Under the pieces are notes generated by a model. The model was not told the origin of the DNA and ran no database searches. It worked only from the letters and a program-made list of their open reading frames with translations. Of a stretch of DNA of 64,000 nt, positions 9,591 through 18,329 are shown piece by piece. Made by a program: the position numbers and the translations under genes. Within the stretch, counting starts at the first letter, position 1. Every line of letters begins with the position of its first letter. The stretch comes from Chrysaora quinquecirrha (lineage: Eukaryota; Cnidaria; Scyphozoa; Semaeostomeae; Pelagiidae), in NCBI GenBank assembly GCA_014526335.1, contig JACTAT010000091.1, positions 310,001-374,000 of the forward strand. The letters run 5' to 3'.

Positions 9591-10895
9591 TCAAACTGCA
9601 TGTTCTTTTGTATAGCATGTTGGCATAAGTTCATTTAAATAGAAATTTTTGAGAATTGGAAGATAATGACTTTCCCAGTCACTCTCTCTCTCAACTTCAA
9701 TTATTTCAATTCCTTTAGTAGTCCAGATAACAAAGTGGGCCCATTCAACTTGAGTTGCTGCCATTTCAGCCTGAACCTGCTGCCAATAATTATGTGCCTT
9801 GTTCAACTTTTTTTCTCTTGTGAGATAAAAACTATCTTTTTGATCTTTTTCTTTTAGCTCTGCCACAAGGATCTGTTCAACTGTGATATTTCTATATTTC
9901 CAGGGGCATTTGACTTCTAAGACCCCCTTGCCTTTATCAGCTATTTCAACAAGTCCATCTGGGCTGCAACCTAGGAAACCACAAGGGAAAAGGTAGAGCC
10001 CAGCTGATTTGATTGCATTGCCAGTGATTTTAACATACTCAGCAATTGCAACTTCCTCATGCATTTGCCCCCATAATATTGAATCCTTAGACCCAATACT
10101 GTATTCTCCCCTCAACTTCTTAAATAATGATGGTGGGAATGGACGATTTTGCTGGTTGTTCCTTTCACAGGCCTTTATAACATCACCAAAGTTGCTTCCA
10201 GTTAGGCGAAGTCGGCGATATTGACCCCAGAGTTGTGATTTTCGCTGTTCAATGGTCTTTTCAGCAAGCCACTGAATTTGATCATTGGTAACTTTGCATT
10301 TGGCAAGAAACGTGTTTCTGTCTTCAACAAAGTCTTCAATGGTGTCCTCAATTAAACAAGGTGCTCTTGGGTCATGTGTTTGAGATGGTGGCTCTGGTCC
10401 CACAATCCACTGCATTGGAACTTGAAGAGCAGTAGCTGCCAAAGCTGAAAAAACAAATTCCCTGTCTGTGTCATTAACAGGTCGGTTAATGGCACTGAAA
10501 TCTGACTTTGGCTGTGGGAAGTAATCTGCATATGACTTGGCATCTTGCGTTGCAGCTTTCTTCGGCCTTGCAATCCACGAATTTGGAAGGTCTGTTTTGG
10601 ACAGACCTTTCTTGTTTGCATAGATTGCAGATGCTGCCATGTGACTGCAAAGCCAATTTCCACGAGAGCACTCGCATTTTCCTTCTCTGATACCACCTTC
10701 ACCATCAACTGTTAAAGTAAGACTGTAGGATTTATCTTTCATAGATGCCCTGACTTTTGCATAAATCGTATGATCAATGACACGCAAGTCCAGTACAAAA
10801 TCAGCTTTGAATTTCAGTTCACCTTTTGCAATACAGTTTAGATCATCTTTAAAAAACTTCGTTATTCCACCAAAGGTTATAATTTCTTGTGCCAT
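9591..10895 (-). CDS. SWIM zinc finger plus YqaJ-type exonuclease, 434 aa
   Basis: An intact minus-strand ORF. A SWIM finger (CECSRGNWLCSH, C74/C76/C83/H85) is followed by a YqaJ/lambda-exonuclease fold: RLRLTGSNFGDV (~229-239), ILWGQMHEE (E280), GCSPDG (D313), GVLEVKCPW (E327/K329) and YWQQVQAEM (Q372/Q374). These are the motifs of the PD-(D/E)xK YqaJ family, so it should degrade or process DNA ends, probably during excision or repair of the element. The full set of catalytic residues is present. The ATG at 10895 lies just inside the right inverted repeat. It is about 20-30% longer than bacterial YqaJ proteins because of the N-terminal SWIM part. Confidence 0.85.
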   Translation of the reverse strand: MAQEIITFGGITKFFKDDLNCIAKGELKFKADFVLDLRVIDHTIYAKVRASMKDKSYSLTLTVDGEGGIREGKCECSRGNWLCSHMAASAIYANKKGLSKTDLPNSWIARPKKAATQDAKSYADYFPQPKSDFSAINRPVNDTDREFVFSALAATALQVPMQWIVGPEPPSQTHDPRAPCLIEDTIEDFVEDRNTFLAKCKVTNDQIQWLAEKTIEQRKSQLWGQYRRLRLTGSNFGDVIKACERNNQQNRPFPPSLFKKLRGEYSIGSKDSILWGQMHEEVAIAEYVKITGNAIKSAGLYLFPCGFLGCSPDGLVEIADKGKGVLEVKCPWKYRNITVEQILVAELKEKDQKDSFYLTREKKLNKAHNYWQQVQAEMAATQVEWAHFVIWTTKGIEIIEVERESDWESHYLPILKNFYLNELMPTCYTKEHAV

Positions 10896-10964
10896 ATCGA
10901 GAATTATTCACAGAACCGTATCCTATGTAAACCCGTAGTGGGCCTAATCAATGATGGACGATAG

Positions 10965-11225
10965 CAAATGTAAAATTCGGGCAATAAACAAAGACTTAAT
11001 GAGACAAAACTTATAAACTACAACTATAATATATACAACTAGGTTAATAACTGTAAACAAGGCTAAATATGATTATAAAATCGATAATACGTACGTTTGA
11101 AACCTGAACAACGAGAGTTTCACTGTGCTCCACACCGTGAAGAAACGCGACTGAACGGTTGCTACCACGTCGCTAGGGAAAATCGCATCAGCCAATCAAC
11201 AGCGATTTCCGGTTTAAGAGCGTAT
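10965..11225 (-). repeat. Right terminal inverted repeat of the ISL2EU-like element
   Basis: Reverse-complement partner of 7711-7970. The nuclease gene starts 70 bp inside it, so each repeat appears to serve one of the two divergently placed promoters. The frame open at 11097-11366 is a by-product of this repeat. Confidence 0.85.
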
Positions 11226-11825
11226 AATCCGGGCAATGGCCTATCAATTCGGGCAACGGGCAGACAACTGCCCAGCGATGGACGGGCAGAAGAACTTTTT
11301 GAATGGTTTATTGTTTGTAAACCAATCACAGAGCCTTATTCACAAGGTCGAAATATGATTCATTAACAACTCTCATGATACTTTATTAAACAATACGCGA
11401 TTCAATTTTTATGAATGGAAAGTCGTCCTTTGAGAATCTGATCATGGGCACCGCAACCTGTTGTCCAGTTGTGGAGGATTATCAGTTTTCGCTTAGTCTT
11501 CACACCTAATAACAAAGTAATCATGGAGACTGTATTCAACTTGCTACGAAAAACTTGGCGCCATAAATATTGCGGGTAAAATGCTGAAATGATGATACTT
11601 TGAAGGTGAAATCTTAAAAAAAAGATCGGCATAAACCAAACAAAACAGGGTTTTTTGGTTTCATCTAATGATGAATAGAATGACTGGTTCATCCCTTCAA
11701 CTCGTATCTATTTGCTATTTGCGTCTCTCTTATCATTTCTTGGGTGACTGGTGACGCATGCTGGTGACTTGCGAATTGTTTTCCCTTGCATTTTAATTAA
11801 CAAAATAATCAACAAACCTTAGTCA
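11226..11825. other. No supported gene; right flank of the ISL2EU-like insertion
   Basis: Starts with repeated CGGGCA words (11228-11290). The minus-strand frame at 11402-11692 has no recognisable domain or convincing splice sites. Confidence 0.35.
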
Positions 11826-12092
11826 TTAAAAATCTATCAAGTGCTGAATTATTTCAGACACTGTGTTTTCAATTAATATTAGCCTAGCATTCTTAACTAT
11901 AAAGATCAAAGCAGCCAAAAAATTAATGTTATCTGAAACATACGTAATGGAACGAAATGGTAACATTGTAAAAACCGAGAAAACCAAAATTCCTGTATTC
12001 CAAATAAAGACATTTCGCAGTCCATCAACATAATAAAGATAACGTCTGAATAACTTTAATATGTTTGTCGTAAAATAAGCCTCAGTAATCCT
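11826..12092 (-). CDS. Possible host exon: TRPA-like transmembrane segment
   Basis: A reading frame without an ATG runs from after a TAATTCAG possible acceptor (~12092) to a TAA at 11826-11828. It contains ILKLFRRYLYYVDGLRNVF followed by two hydrophobic stretches (IWNTGILVFSVFTMLPF and NINFLAALIFIV). The spacing of a basic Tyr/Asp box before a membrane helix resembles the S2-S4 region of TRPA channels. Family assignment comes from pattern memory. A related clue is the ankyrin-type exon on the same strand at 28201-28308. Chance is not excluded. Confidence 0.3.
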   Translation of the reverse strand, partial: RITEAYFTTNILKLFRRYLYYVDGLRNVFIWNTGILVFSVFTMLPFRSITYVSDNINFLAALIFIVKNARLILIENTVSEIIQHLIDF

Positions 12093-12308
12093 ACTGAATT
12101 ATATATATCTGAACAAAATTTTCCATCAAAACAAATCCGTAGAAAATAAAGCAATGTTTCACAATTCTTCCACACGGACTTCATTTTCATTGACAAGGTG
12201 GAGAACAACATGTCAACAACATAAAACGACACGGTTTCTACCTGCTTCAAGTGCAATTGCTTTTTGTTATTTTTGTTTATTTAAAAAAATTATTAACCAA
12301 ATGCTTAC

Positions 12309-12692
12309 ATTTTCAGTTGACATCGATGGCTTTGCGGTTTCTGGGTAGCGCCAGGTCTCACCATCATCAAGGTTTTCGCGCCGTGCACGCTGACACTTGC
12401 AATTTAATTTGGTTCTTGCTGGTTTAACCATATTTTGAAAGGCTGAGATTTTCAATTCTAACTTCCTAAATTTTTTATTTAGGACTTCGTGTATATCTAC
12501 AATATTATGGTATTTCCAGATTGCCACCGCAAAAGGGGAACAAAATGTTATTATCAAAAAAAAAGACAATATCATGGCAATGTTAACCATTGTTCTAAGC
12601 CTACTATCACTGACAGTGACATTTCGATCATCAATGTCGACATCGACTTTGTTATCATAATAATTATCATGCAGCTCCATCTCCATTTCCAA
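12309..12692 (-). CDS. First exon of an unrecognised single-pass membrane protein
   Basis: The frame opens with MEMEMELHDNYYDNK at 12692 and has an acidic ~30-residue head. One membrane helix follows (VNIAMILSFFLIITFCSPFAVAI, about residues 36-58), then a Lys-rich, coiled-coil-like stalk and a furin-type dibasic site (QRARRE, residues ~101-106). It runs into a good splice donor: AAAT|GTAAGC with the G at 12308. The layout (cytoplasmic head, helix, stalk, furin site) fits a type II secreted-ligand precursor such as a TNF-family protein, but no ligand domain is visible, so the function is open. Its 5' flank is part of an inverted duplication. Confidence 0.45.
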
Positions 12693-12696
12693 CCGA

Positions 12697-12927
12697 TCGC
12701 TGTTCGTCTGAAGCTGATCAAATCATTTCCTCGCCCTTTTAAAGGCAATCTGTACCCTTGGTGATTGGTTGTTCACTAGTATACCACTGGTCAACCGACA
12801 CAATGGGAAATATTTTCTTGTTCATAGATAAAGAGATGTGCACTGTGCACTAGAGCCAATCTAAAGCACTTCAGCTGTGCCAAATTGATCAAGATCTGGC
12901 GCCTTTGTGAAAGAGGACAAATCATTG
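12697..12927. repeat. Inverted duplication, left arm (promoter side of the membrane-protein exon)
   Basis: The reverse complement matches 14487-14643 plus 15053-15140 closely, including the palindromic word GTGCACAGTGCAC next to AAAGAGATG. The match ends at GAACAGCGATC, just upstream of the ATG at 12692, so the duplicated segment is essentially the exon's 5' flank. Confidence 0.75.
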
Positions 12928-13644
12928 CACCTGGACAAATCAATCCAACTTCTTGGAGACAACATGTCTCCTACATTGTTATATGTTTGCGTAGTTTTTA
13001 ATATGTTTTTAAAAGCATCGAATTAGTGGAATTAGTGCTTATATTATCGTTTTTGTCGTATGATTTATGACCCTTTGGTAGGAGGGGCTTAGCTCTGTTA
13101 GAGGTATTTTTATTGCTTTTGGAGAAGAGACTTTTCGATGAACAATCTTGAGACAGTTTTTTTCGAGTACCCAGCTTGAGTTGGGGAGTAAAATGGCTGC
13201 CACTGCCTAGAACATCCCAGCAGAAATCTTAGGTGGCATTCGTCATTCCACGACATACAGGCACCTAGGGCCTTGACAAGCACCTAGTGCAACCCATCAC
13301 ACATGGCTAATGATTCTCTTAAACCAAACTTAACTTTCCTTATATTATTAATAGTATAAAACATATTTGTCGTTGATTTTATGCCAAACGAATTCTACAA
13401 AGTTTAACATAAGTAATTTAATTAACAAATGATAGCTATAAAAATAAATGATGCAATCACACAGATATCAAATATCTTAACTCGAAAACAGGTGCCAAAA
13501 CTTGTGTTGAATGACATCAAGCTGGAAAAACAACTCAGCAAATAGCCGTTTCACAGTGTTCATTATAAACTGGTAATGTTCATATTTACTTCGCATTTTT
13601 CATTTATTTTCCTACATAAAACAAATTGCAATACTTTCTACCTA
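12928..13644. other. Spacer, no gene recognised
   Basis: AT-rich sequence between the inverted arms and before the TA-flanked MITE. Nothing with coding character was seen. Confidence 0.4.
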
Positions 13645-14212
13645 CCTTATCGGCCCTTTTTACGCCGGCCCTAATTTAACGCCGGCCGTTTTTACGCCGG
13701 CCCTAATTCCGCCGGCCTTAAAATTTGCTTTAACGCCATTTAGGGCCGTGTTTTACGCCACTCGAAGAACAAGGAAAAAACAACAATATATTTTTACGCA
13801 ATGTTGCGTCTTTTATTACTTTTAATTACCTTGAATATAATTCATGGTAATAAATTACAATTGTCTCACTGCTATCTACGTTTTCTTCATCATCGAACTT
13901 CACTTCTATTGCATCTTTGTCTATTTCCTCTTCATATTCTTCCTCCTATAAATCGCTGCTGTTCAAAATCAAATTTCCATGATGATGAAAGTTTCCATTT
14001 TTGCTAAGATGGCTTTGTTTTCATGCTGTTTATGAAAATTCCTAAAATATAGTGCGTGGTAGCAAAAATAGGTGCTTGGAAATTAACGCCGCTTTTTGAG
14101 AAAAATTCAAAATCTTTGGCCCTTTTAACGCCGCCCTTTTAACGCCGCCCTTATAACGCCTCTAGGCTAAAATTAACGCCATTTAGGGCCGGCGTAAAAA
14201 GGGCCGATAAGG
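13645..14212. repeat. MITE with TA target duplication, saturated with TTAACGCC/GCCGGCC words
   Basis: Starts CCTTATCGGCCCTTTTTACG and ends with the inverted partner; TA precedes and follows it. Both ends are packed with repeats of GCCGGCC, AACGCC and GGGCC, which are absent from the surrounding DNA. The middle (13800-14010, minus strand) has a short acidic open stretch, EEEYEEEIDKDAIEVKF, not recognised as a gene. Length is about 568 bp. Confidence 0.8.
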
Positions 14213-14486
14213 TAAAAGCAGAGTAGAATTGTTTTTGCTGCGAAATTTTGGCATTTTCGACAAAATATGCGAATTTTCAGCAGGAAAGTTAATTTCTGTA
14301 ACTACTCTTTCTCATTTGGTTGCTTGGTAACAGATCACGTGACCAATTGTTCCGATCCGATTGCTAAAATTGTAAATTTAGAATACCTTTAGAATATTTT
14401 GGGCTCAAAATCGAAAAATTGTAAGAATAATCGAGGCTCGGCAAAAAGTAAGGTATTAAAGTAAGGTAAGACAGTAATATTCAGCC

Positions 14487-15140
14487 TTCCGTGTTCAATG
14501 ATTTGTCCTAATTCACAAAGGCGCCCGATTTTGATCAATTTGGCACAGCTGGAGTCCATTAGATTGGCTCAAGTGCACAGTGCACATCTCTTTATCTTTG
14601 AACAAGAAAATATTTCCCATTGTGTCGGTTGACCAATGGTATACACCTTTTCAACTAAGGGCCTCGTTTTCAAAAAATATAAAATTGTGTCACAGAAGGA
14701 TTTCGACGTCGAATTCGAATTCAGCACCTTCGTTTTAGTGTGTGGGCAAATTTTTACACTTCTAGTCTTTACAATGTTCATTATATAGCAATTAAAAGTT
14801 TGAAAAGTTATAAATGATTTGACCGTGAAAAATGACTGAGGGTGTAAATTTCACCCTGAGCAATTTTTCAGGGTCAAATCCTTTATAGATTTTCAAACTT
14901 TTCGTCGTATAAAATCAACATCGTGAAGACTAGAAGTATAAAAATTTGCGTCAACACTAAAATGAAGTTGCTCAATCTGAATCTGGGGTCAAAATATTCG
15001 TACGAACGAATTTTTGTAAATTTTGAAAACGAGGCTCTTAGTTGAAAAGGTGTATTCTAGTGAACAACCAATCACCGAGGGTAGAAATTGCCTTTAAAAC
15101 GGCAAGGAAATGACTTGATCGGCCTCAAACGAACAGCGAT
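14487..15140. repeat. Inverted duplication, right arm (interrupted by a MITE)
   Basis: Partner of 12697-12927 in opposite orientation, split by the insertion at 14644-15052. The copy ends at GAACAGCGATC, where the left copy continues into exon 1, so the exon itself was not copied. Confidence 0.7.
14644..15052. repeat. Foldback MITE, TA target duplication
   Basis: Bounded by CACCTTTTCAACTAAG and its inverted partner, with TA on both sides. The uninterrupted left arm of the larger duplication supplies the empty site (GGTATACTAG), so the insertion came after the inverted duplication. A second internal inverted pair (GTTTGAAAAGTTATAAATGA and its partner, ~14798-14905) makes most of the element able to fold. 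Confidence 0.8.
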
Positions 15141-15884
15141 CAGTAAATTGTAGTTAATACTTACCCATCGGGGCCAAAACCCGCCAAGAATTATCTCAGG
15201 AAGTGGGCGTCAGTGCATCGGCCCTTAAACTGCCTGAGTACCAGACAACGCCTTACATCGGTGATTGAAAACAGGGAAAAATGCAATTTTCTGGCCAATG
15301 CACCAGTCACCACGGAGAAAGAGCCGTGGGAATCGAGAAGATATGAGGCAGAGAGTAGCAGTGCAGGAAGATACAGGGACAGGCCAACCAAAAGTATTTT
15401 TATACTCAATGAAGCTAAGGGCAAAAACAGACTACAAATAAGCCAAAATAGAGAAGCAGGTACAGAAGATAGGGGGCCGGAGGGAGGGGCAAACTTCGAG
15501 TGAACCAAGTTCTGTGTGACCTAACTTGTTTGATTTACTGACGACTGAAAGTCGGCAAGCCACACATCAAGTAAATGCACCCACCAACTCATACGAAACT
15601 AATCCTCTATGACAGCTATTCGACATGGGAATGGACTTGATGAAGTGTCCGGCGCCCTAACAACTCAATAAGAGAAGGACCCCTGCTGGTCGTATTAACT
15701 TCAGTTCAAACTGTTGGTCTAACTGACATGATTCACACTACTTGAAAAATGGAAAATGGTGTGATTGTCAATGAAAATTATGAATCCTGCGTTTTATTTA
15801 TTATTTTTTATTTTTATTATTTCGGTTTTGTTTGTTTCAACAATTTTTTCTCTGATTGTACATAGTCGAAATTTTTTAGCCAAT
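15141..15884. other. No gene recognised
   Basis: Overlapping frames on both strands at 15191-15508 are low-information and oppose each other. No domain or splice context was found. The non-LTR fragment begins at about 15885. Confidence 0.4.
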
Positions 15885-16976
15885 TGCAATTGCCCAACTG
15901 ATGGGCCAATGGCAAAATTACATGCTTACGGGATAAAAGAAAAATAACTCTTATTCATCCAGAATTATTTATCCAATAGAAAGCAAAGAGTAAAAGTAAA
16001 AGGGCAATATAGTAAAAGGAAGAATTAGGACAAGGTGTCCCACAAGGTTTAATACTAGGACCTCTTCTCTTCAACTCCTTTATAAATGATACTTTTTATA
16101 ACCTCAGTGATGGGTCTCTCTGTAATTTCGCCGATAACAAGACACTGTCAGTGACTACCTCAAGCACTGAAGAATTATTAAATTTGATAAAAATAAACAC
16201 CAATCAATGTCTTGAATGGTTTAAGTCAAACGAAATGATTGCTAATGGTTCTAAATTCCAAGCCATAACTATTGGAAATAAAAACGAGAACATAGAGCAT
16301 TTAGAAATTAATGAGAATCGGAAAATAAAAGTCTAAACTAATGTAACTCTGCCAGGTATAGAGATAGATGAAAATTTAAAATTTGATGCCCATGTTGATA
16401 AAATTTGTAAAAAAGGAGCAAAACAACTTAATTCTCTAAAACGCTTAGCTAGGTTCATGGGAGAAAAAGAGAGAAAAATTATAATTAACTCGTTTATCTT
16501 ATGTCACTTTAATTACTGTCCACTTATTTGGATGCTATGCACTAAAGGAAGCCAAGACAAACTAGAAAAGATAAATGATAGGGCACTACGATTTGCATAT
16601 TCTGACTATACTTCTACATACGAAAAACTACTATCTGAATCAAAGGAGACTACCATTCATATACAGGCGATAAGGCTCCTTGCTTTAGAGGTATTCAAAA
16701 GTGAAACCATGTGCAACCTTAATCTTGTTTTCATGAAGGACTATTTTTTTTACCTAAAACCCTAGAGCACAATCTACAGAGCACAAATCTTCTTGAAATA
16801 CCAAAATTTAGAACCACAGGCTTTGCTATTAAGTCCTTATGTTATCAAGGGCCAAAAATATGGAATTCCCTTCCTAATGAAATCAAAACGGCGAGTAACA
16901 CTAAACAGTTTAAAAATTTGATAAAAACTTTGTTCCTTGCAAAAAATGCGAGTGTTACTTTTGCACTAAATGACTA
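15885..16976 (+). pseudogene. 5'-truncated non-LTR retrotransposon reverse transcriptase (CR1/L2/jockey-like)
   Basis: Conserved blocks in order, over two phases: MAKLHAYG (15909), LSNRKQRVKV (~15968), GVPQGLILGPLLFNSFINDT (~16034), NFADNKTL (16128), then LEWFKSNEMIANGSKFQ, RFMGEKERKIIINSFI, FNYCPLIWM, and the C-terminal motif of these elements, GPKIWNSLPNEIK (~16852). The catalytic YADD/FADD is FADN here, so the second aspartate is lost. Stops and shifts lie at 15947, 16336 and 16765. The N-terminal endonuclease is missing. The final stop is at 16974-16976. Confidence 0.85.
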
Positions 16977-17063
16977 AATTAATGCAATTCCTATGGTTGC
17001 TTAATGTTAGTATGAATTAGTGTACATCACTATCTGTTTTAACTAACAAAAAAAGAAATATAT

Positions 17064-17190
17064 CATATCATCATCATCATCATCATCATCCTCAAAATCA
17101 TCATCAAAATCATCATCAACATCATCATCATGAACATCATCATCATAACCACAACCAATATCGTCATAATCATTATCATCATCGTTATGC
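17064..17190. repeat. (CAT)n microsatellite, imperfect
   Basis: CATCAT runs with interruptions, about 90 bp past the end of the retrotransposon's last frame and possibly its 3' terminal repeat tract. Confidence 0.85.
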
Positions 17191-17490
17191 ATACTGATAA
17201 ACATTTTTCATCATTTGAGCAAAATAGCTGTATTTAACTACAGTCGTTCTTCGGACATGCCTATGTTTCTTTATGCATGTATTCCACAAACACCCTCTTA
17301 ACATGTATATCCTATATCCTTCACACTAAAAATAGTAGATAGATAGGGTTAAATTAAATCTCTTCACCGGAGATAGTTATCTGGTTGATGTTACGTGTTT
17401 AATTTTTATACTAGGTTAAAAAAATGTAGTTAGGATAACATTCGATGTATTTGCTTCTTTTTTTGCAGAAACTTTGCGTATCACAAACGA

Positions 17491-18003
17491 ATTCAAATCT
17501 TGATGCAGGAGATCAGAGTAAATTCTCTGGAAGAATATGTAAGAGTCTTTGCAAGAATTTTAGCTGGTTGATACCTTGTTGCTAAGAGATGTAAACTAAA
17601 CTCTCTGTCTATTTCAGAACCATTTAAACAACTCAGCCCGAAAATGGGAATATTTGAGTAGTTCTACCTTTAACTCGAGGCTGAAAATTCCCAAAACATT
17701 AAGGAACTTAAAGGAACTGTCCAGGCTCGGAGGAAAAACTAAGAAACTCTTTTTTAAAGAGCAAGACGGTTTGTACGAAAAAGAACAGAAGTACAATATA
17801 TTTCCCATCGTTCTTCCCCAAAAGGCTCCTTTTATACTTGAAGTTAGAAATGAAGAATAGTTTCTATGAATTTGTTGTAAAAATTGGTATTTATACATAT
17901 CCCACGGCAAGGAACAGCATAAGGAACTTCAGCCTCATGTTGTTGAAAAATTAAGGAACTCCAGCCTCAACTCAGACCAAAGGTTCCTTATAAAAAAAAC
18001 GTG
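17491..18003. repeat. Non-coding stretch rich in AAGGAAC words
   Basis: AAGGAAC or its complement recurs at ~17700, 17711, 17910, 17921, 17953 and 17987, several times next to a CAGCCTC/CAGGCTC word. The end GGTTCCTTATAAAAAAAACG recurs almost identically at 18899-18925. Probably a short non-autonomous element. The boundaries are not certain. Confidence 0.4.
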
Positions 18004-18041
18004 TAGAGCCACCAATATTAGTTCTCTCAAATTTCCAACAG

Positions 18042-18329
18042 GAATCCGTAGATTCATTGATGGCAGAACTTAAAAAGGAAATGAGTTCTAGACCAACCAG
18101 AGAAGTGGAACAAAACGAGGAGGCCAAAACCGTTTTCGTTGACAGCGACAAAGAAAATGAAGAAGTGACAAGAGACGAGGAAATTCATGATGAGGACAAT
18201 CGTGAAGACAATTTTACAGAAAGAGATGGAGGAGAAAATGAAGATGAAGTAAGTCTATCCAAAAACAATATTGAAAGACCCAATTACTCTAGTCACTTCA
18301 AGAACGAATTGTGGCGTTTAGCCCAATAA
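18042..18329 (+). CDS. Possible acidic exon, unrecognised
   Basis: Follows an acceptor-like TTTCCAACAG, with the first codons ESVDSLMAELKKEMSS. The frame is ~95 codons and very rich in Glu/Asp (KENEEVTRDEEIHDEDN). It ends SSHFKNELWRLAQ and a TAA. It could be a last exon or chance in a purine-rich strand. No homologous family was recognised and no donor exon was found upstream. Confidence 0.25.
   Translation, partial: ESVDSLMAELKKEMSSRPTREVEQNEEAKTVFVDSDKENEEVTRDEEIHDEDNREDNFTERDGGENEDEVSLSKNNIERPNYSSHFKNELWRLAQ

Larger units (their letters stand above)
7711..11225. mobile_element. ISL2EU-like DNA transposon, THAP-DDE transposase plus YqaJ nuclease
   Basis: About 3.5 kb, bounded by inverted repeats of ~260 bp that start ATACGCTCTTAAACCGG on the left and end with the complement on the right. 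AT at both edges can be read as a 2-bp AT target duplication flanking ACGCTCTT...AAGAGCGT. It carries two convergent genes: a THAP/DDE transposase (+) and a SWIM/YqaJ protein (-), the gene pair reported for ISL2EU elements. The two repeat copies are nearly identical, so the insertion is fairly recent. It lies inside the older Polinton. Confidence 0.8.

Noticed and set aside
11402..11692. 96-codon minus-strand ORF
   Set aside because: No domain, no clear splice context and low-information text. It could not be linked to the TRPA-like segment nearby.
13801..14007. 68-codon Leu-rich ORF inside the TA-flanked MITE
   Set aside because: Leu/His-rich text read from a T-rich strand. A short acidic open stretch on the other strand is only slightly more convincing, and neither was called.
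15191..15508. Overlapping ~100-codon ORFs on both strands
   Set aside because: The two frames are mirror shadows of each other and neither has a recognisable motif or splice context.
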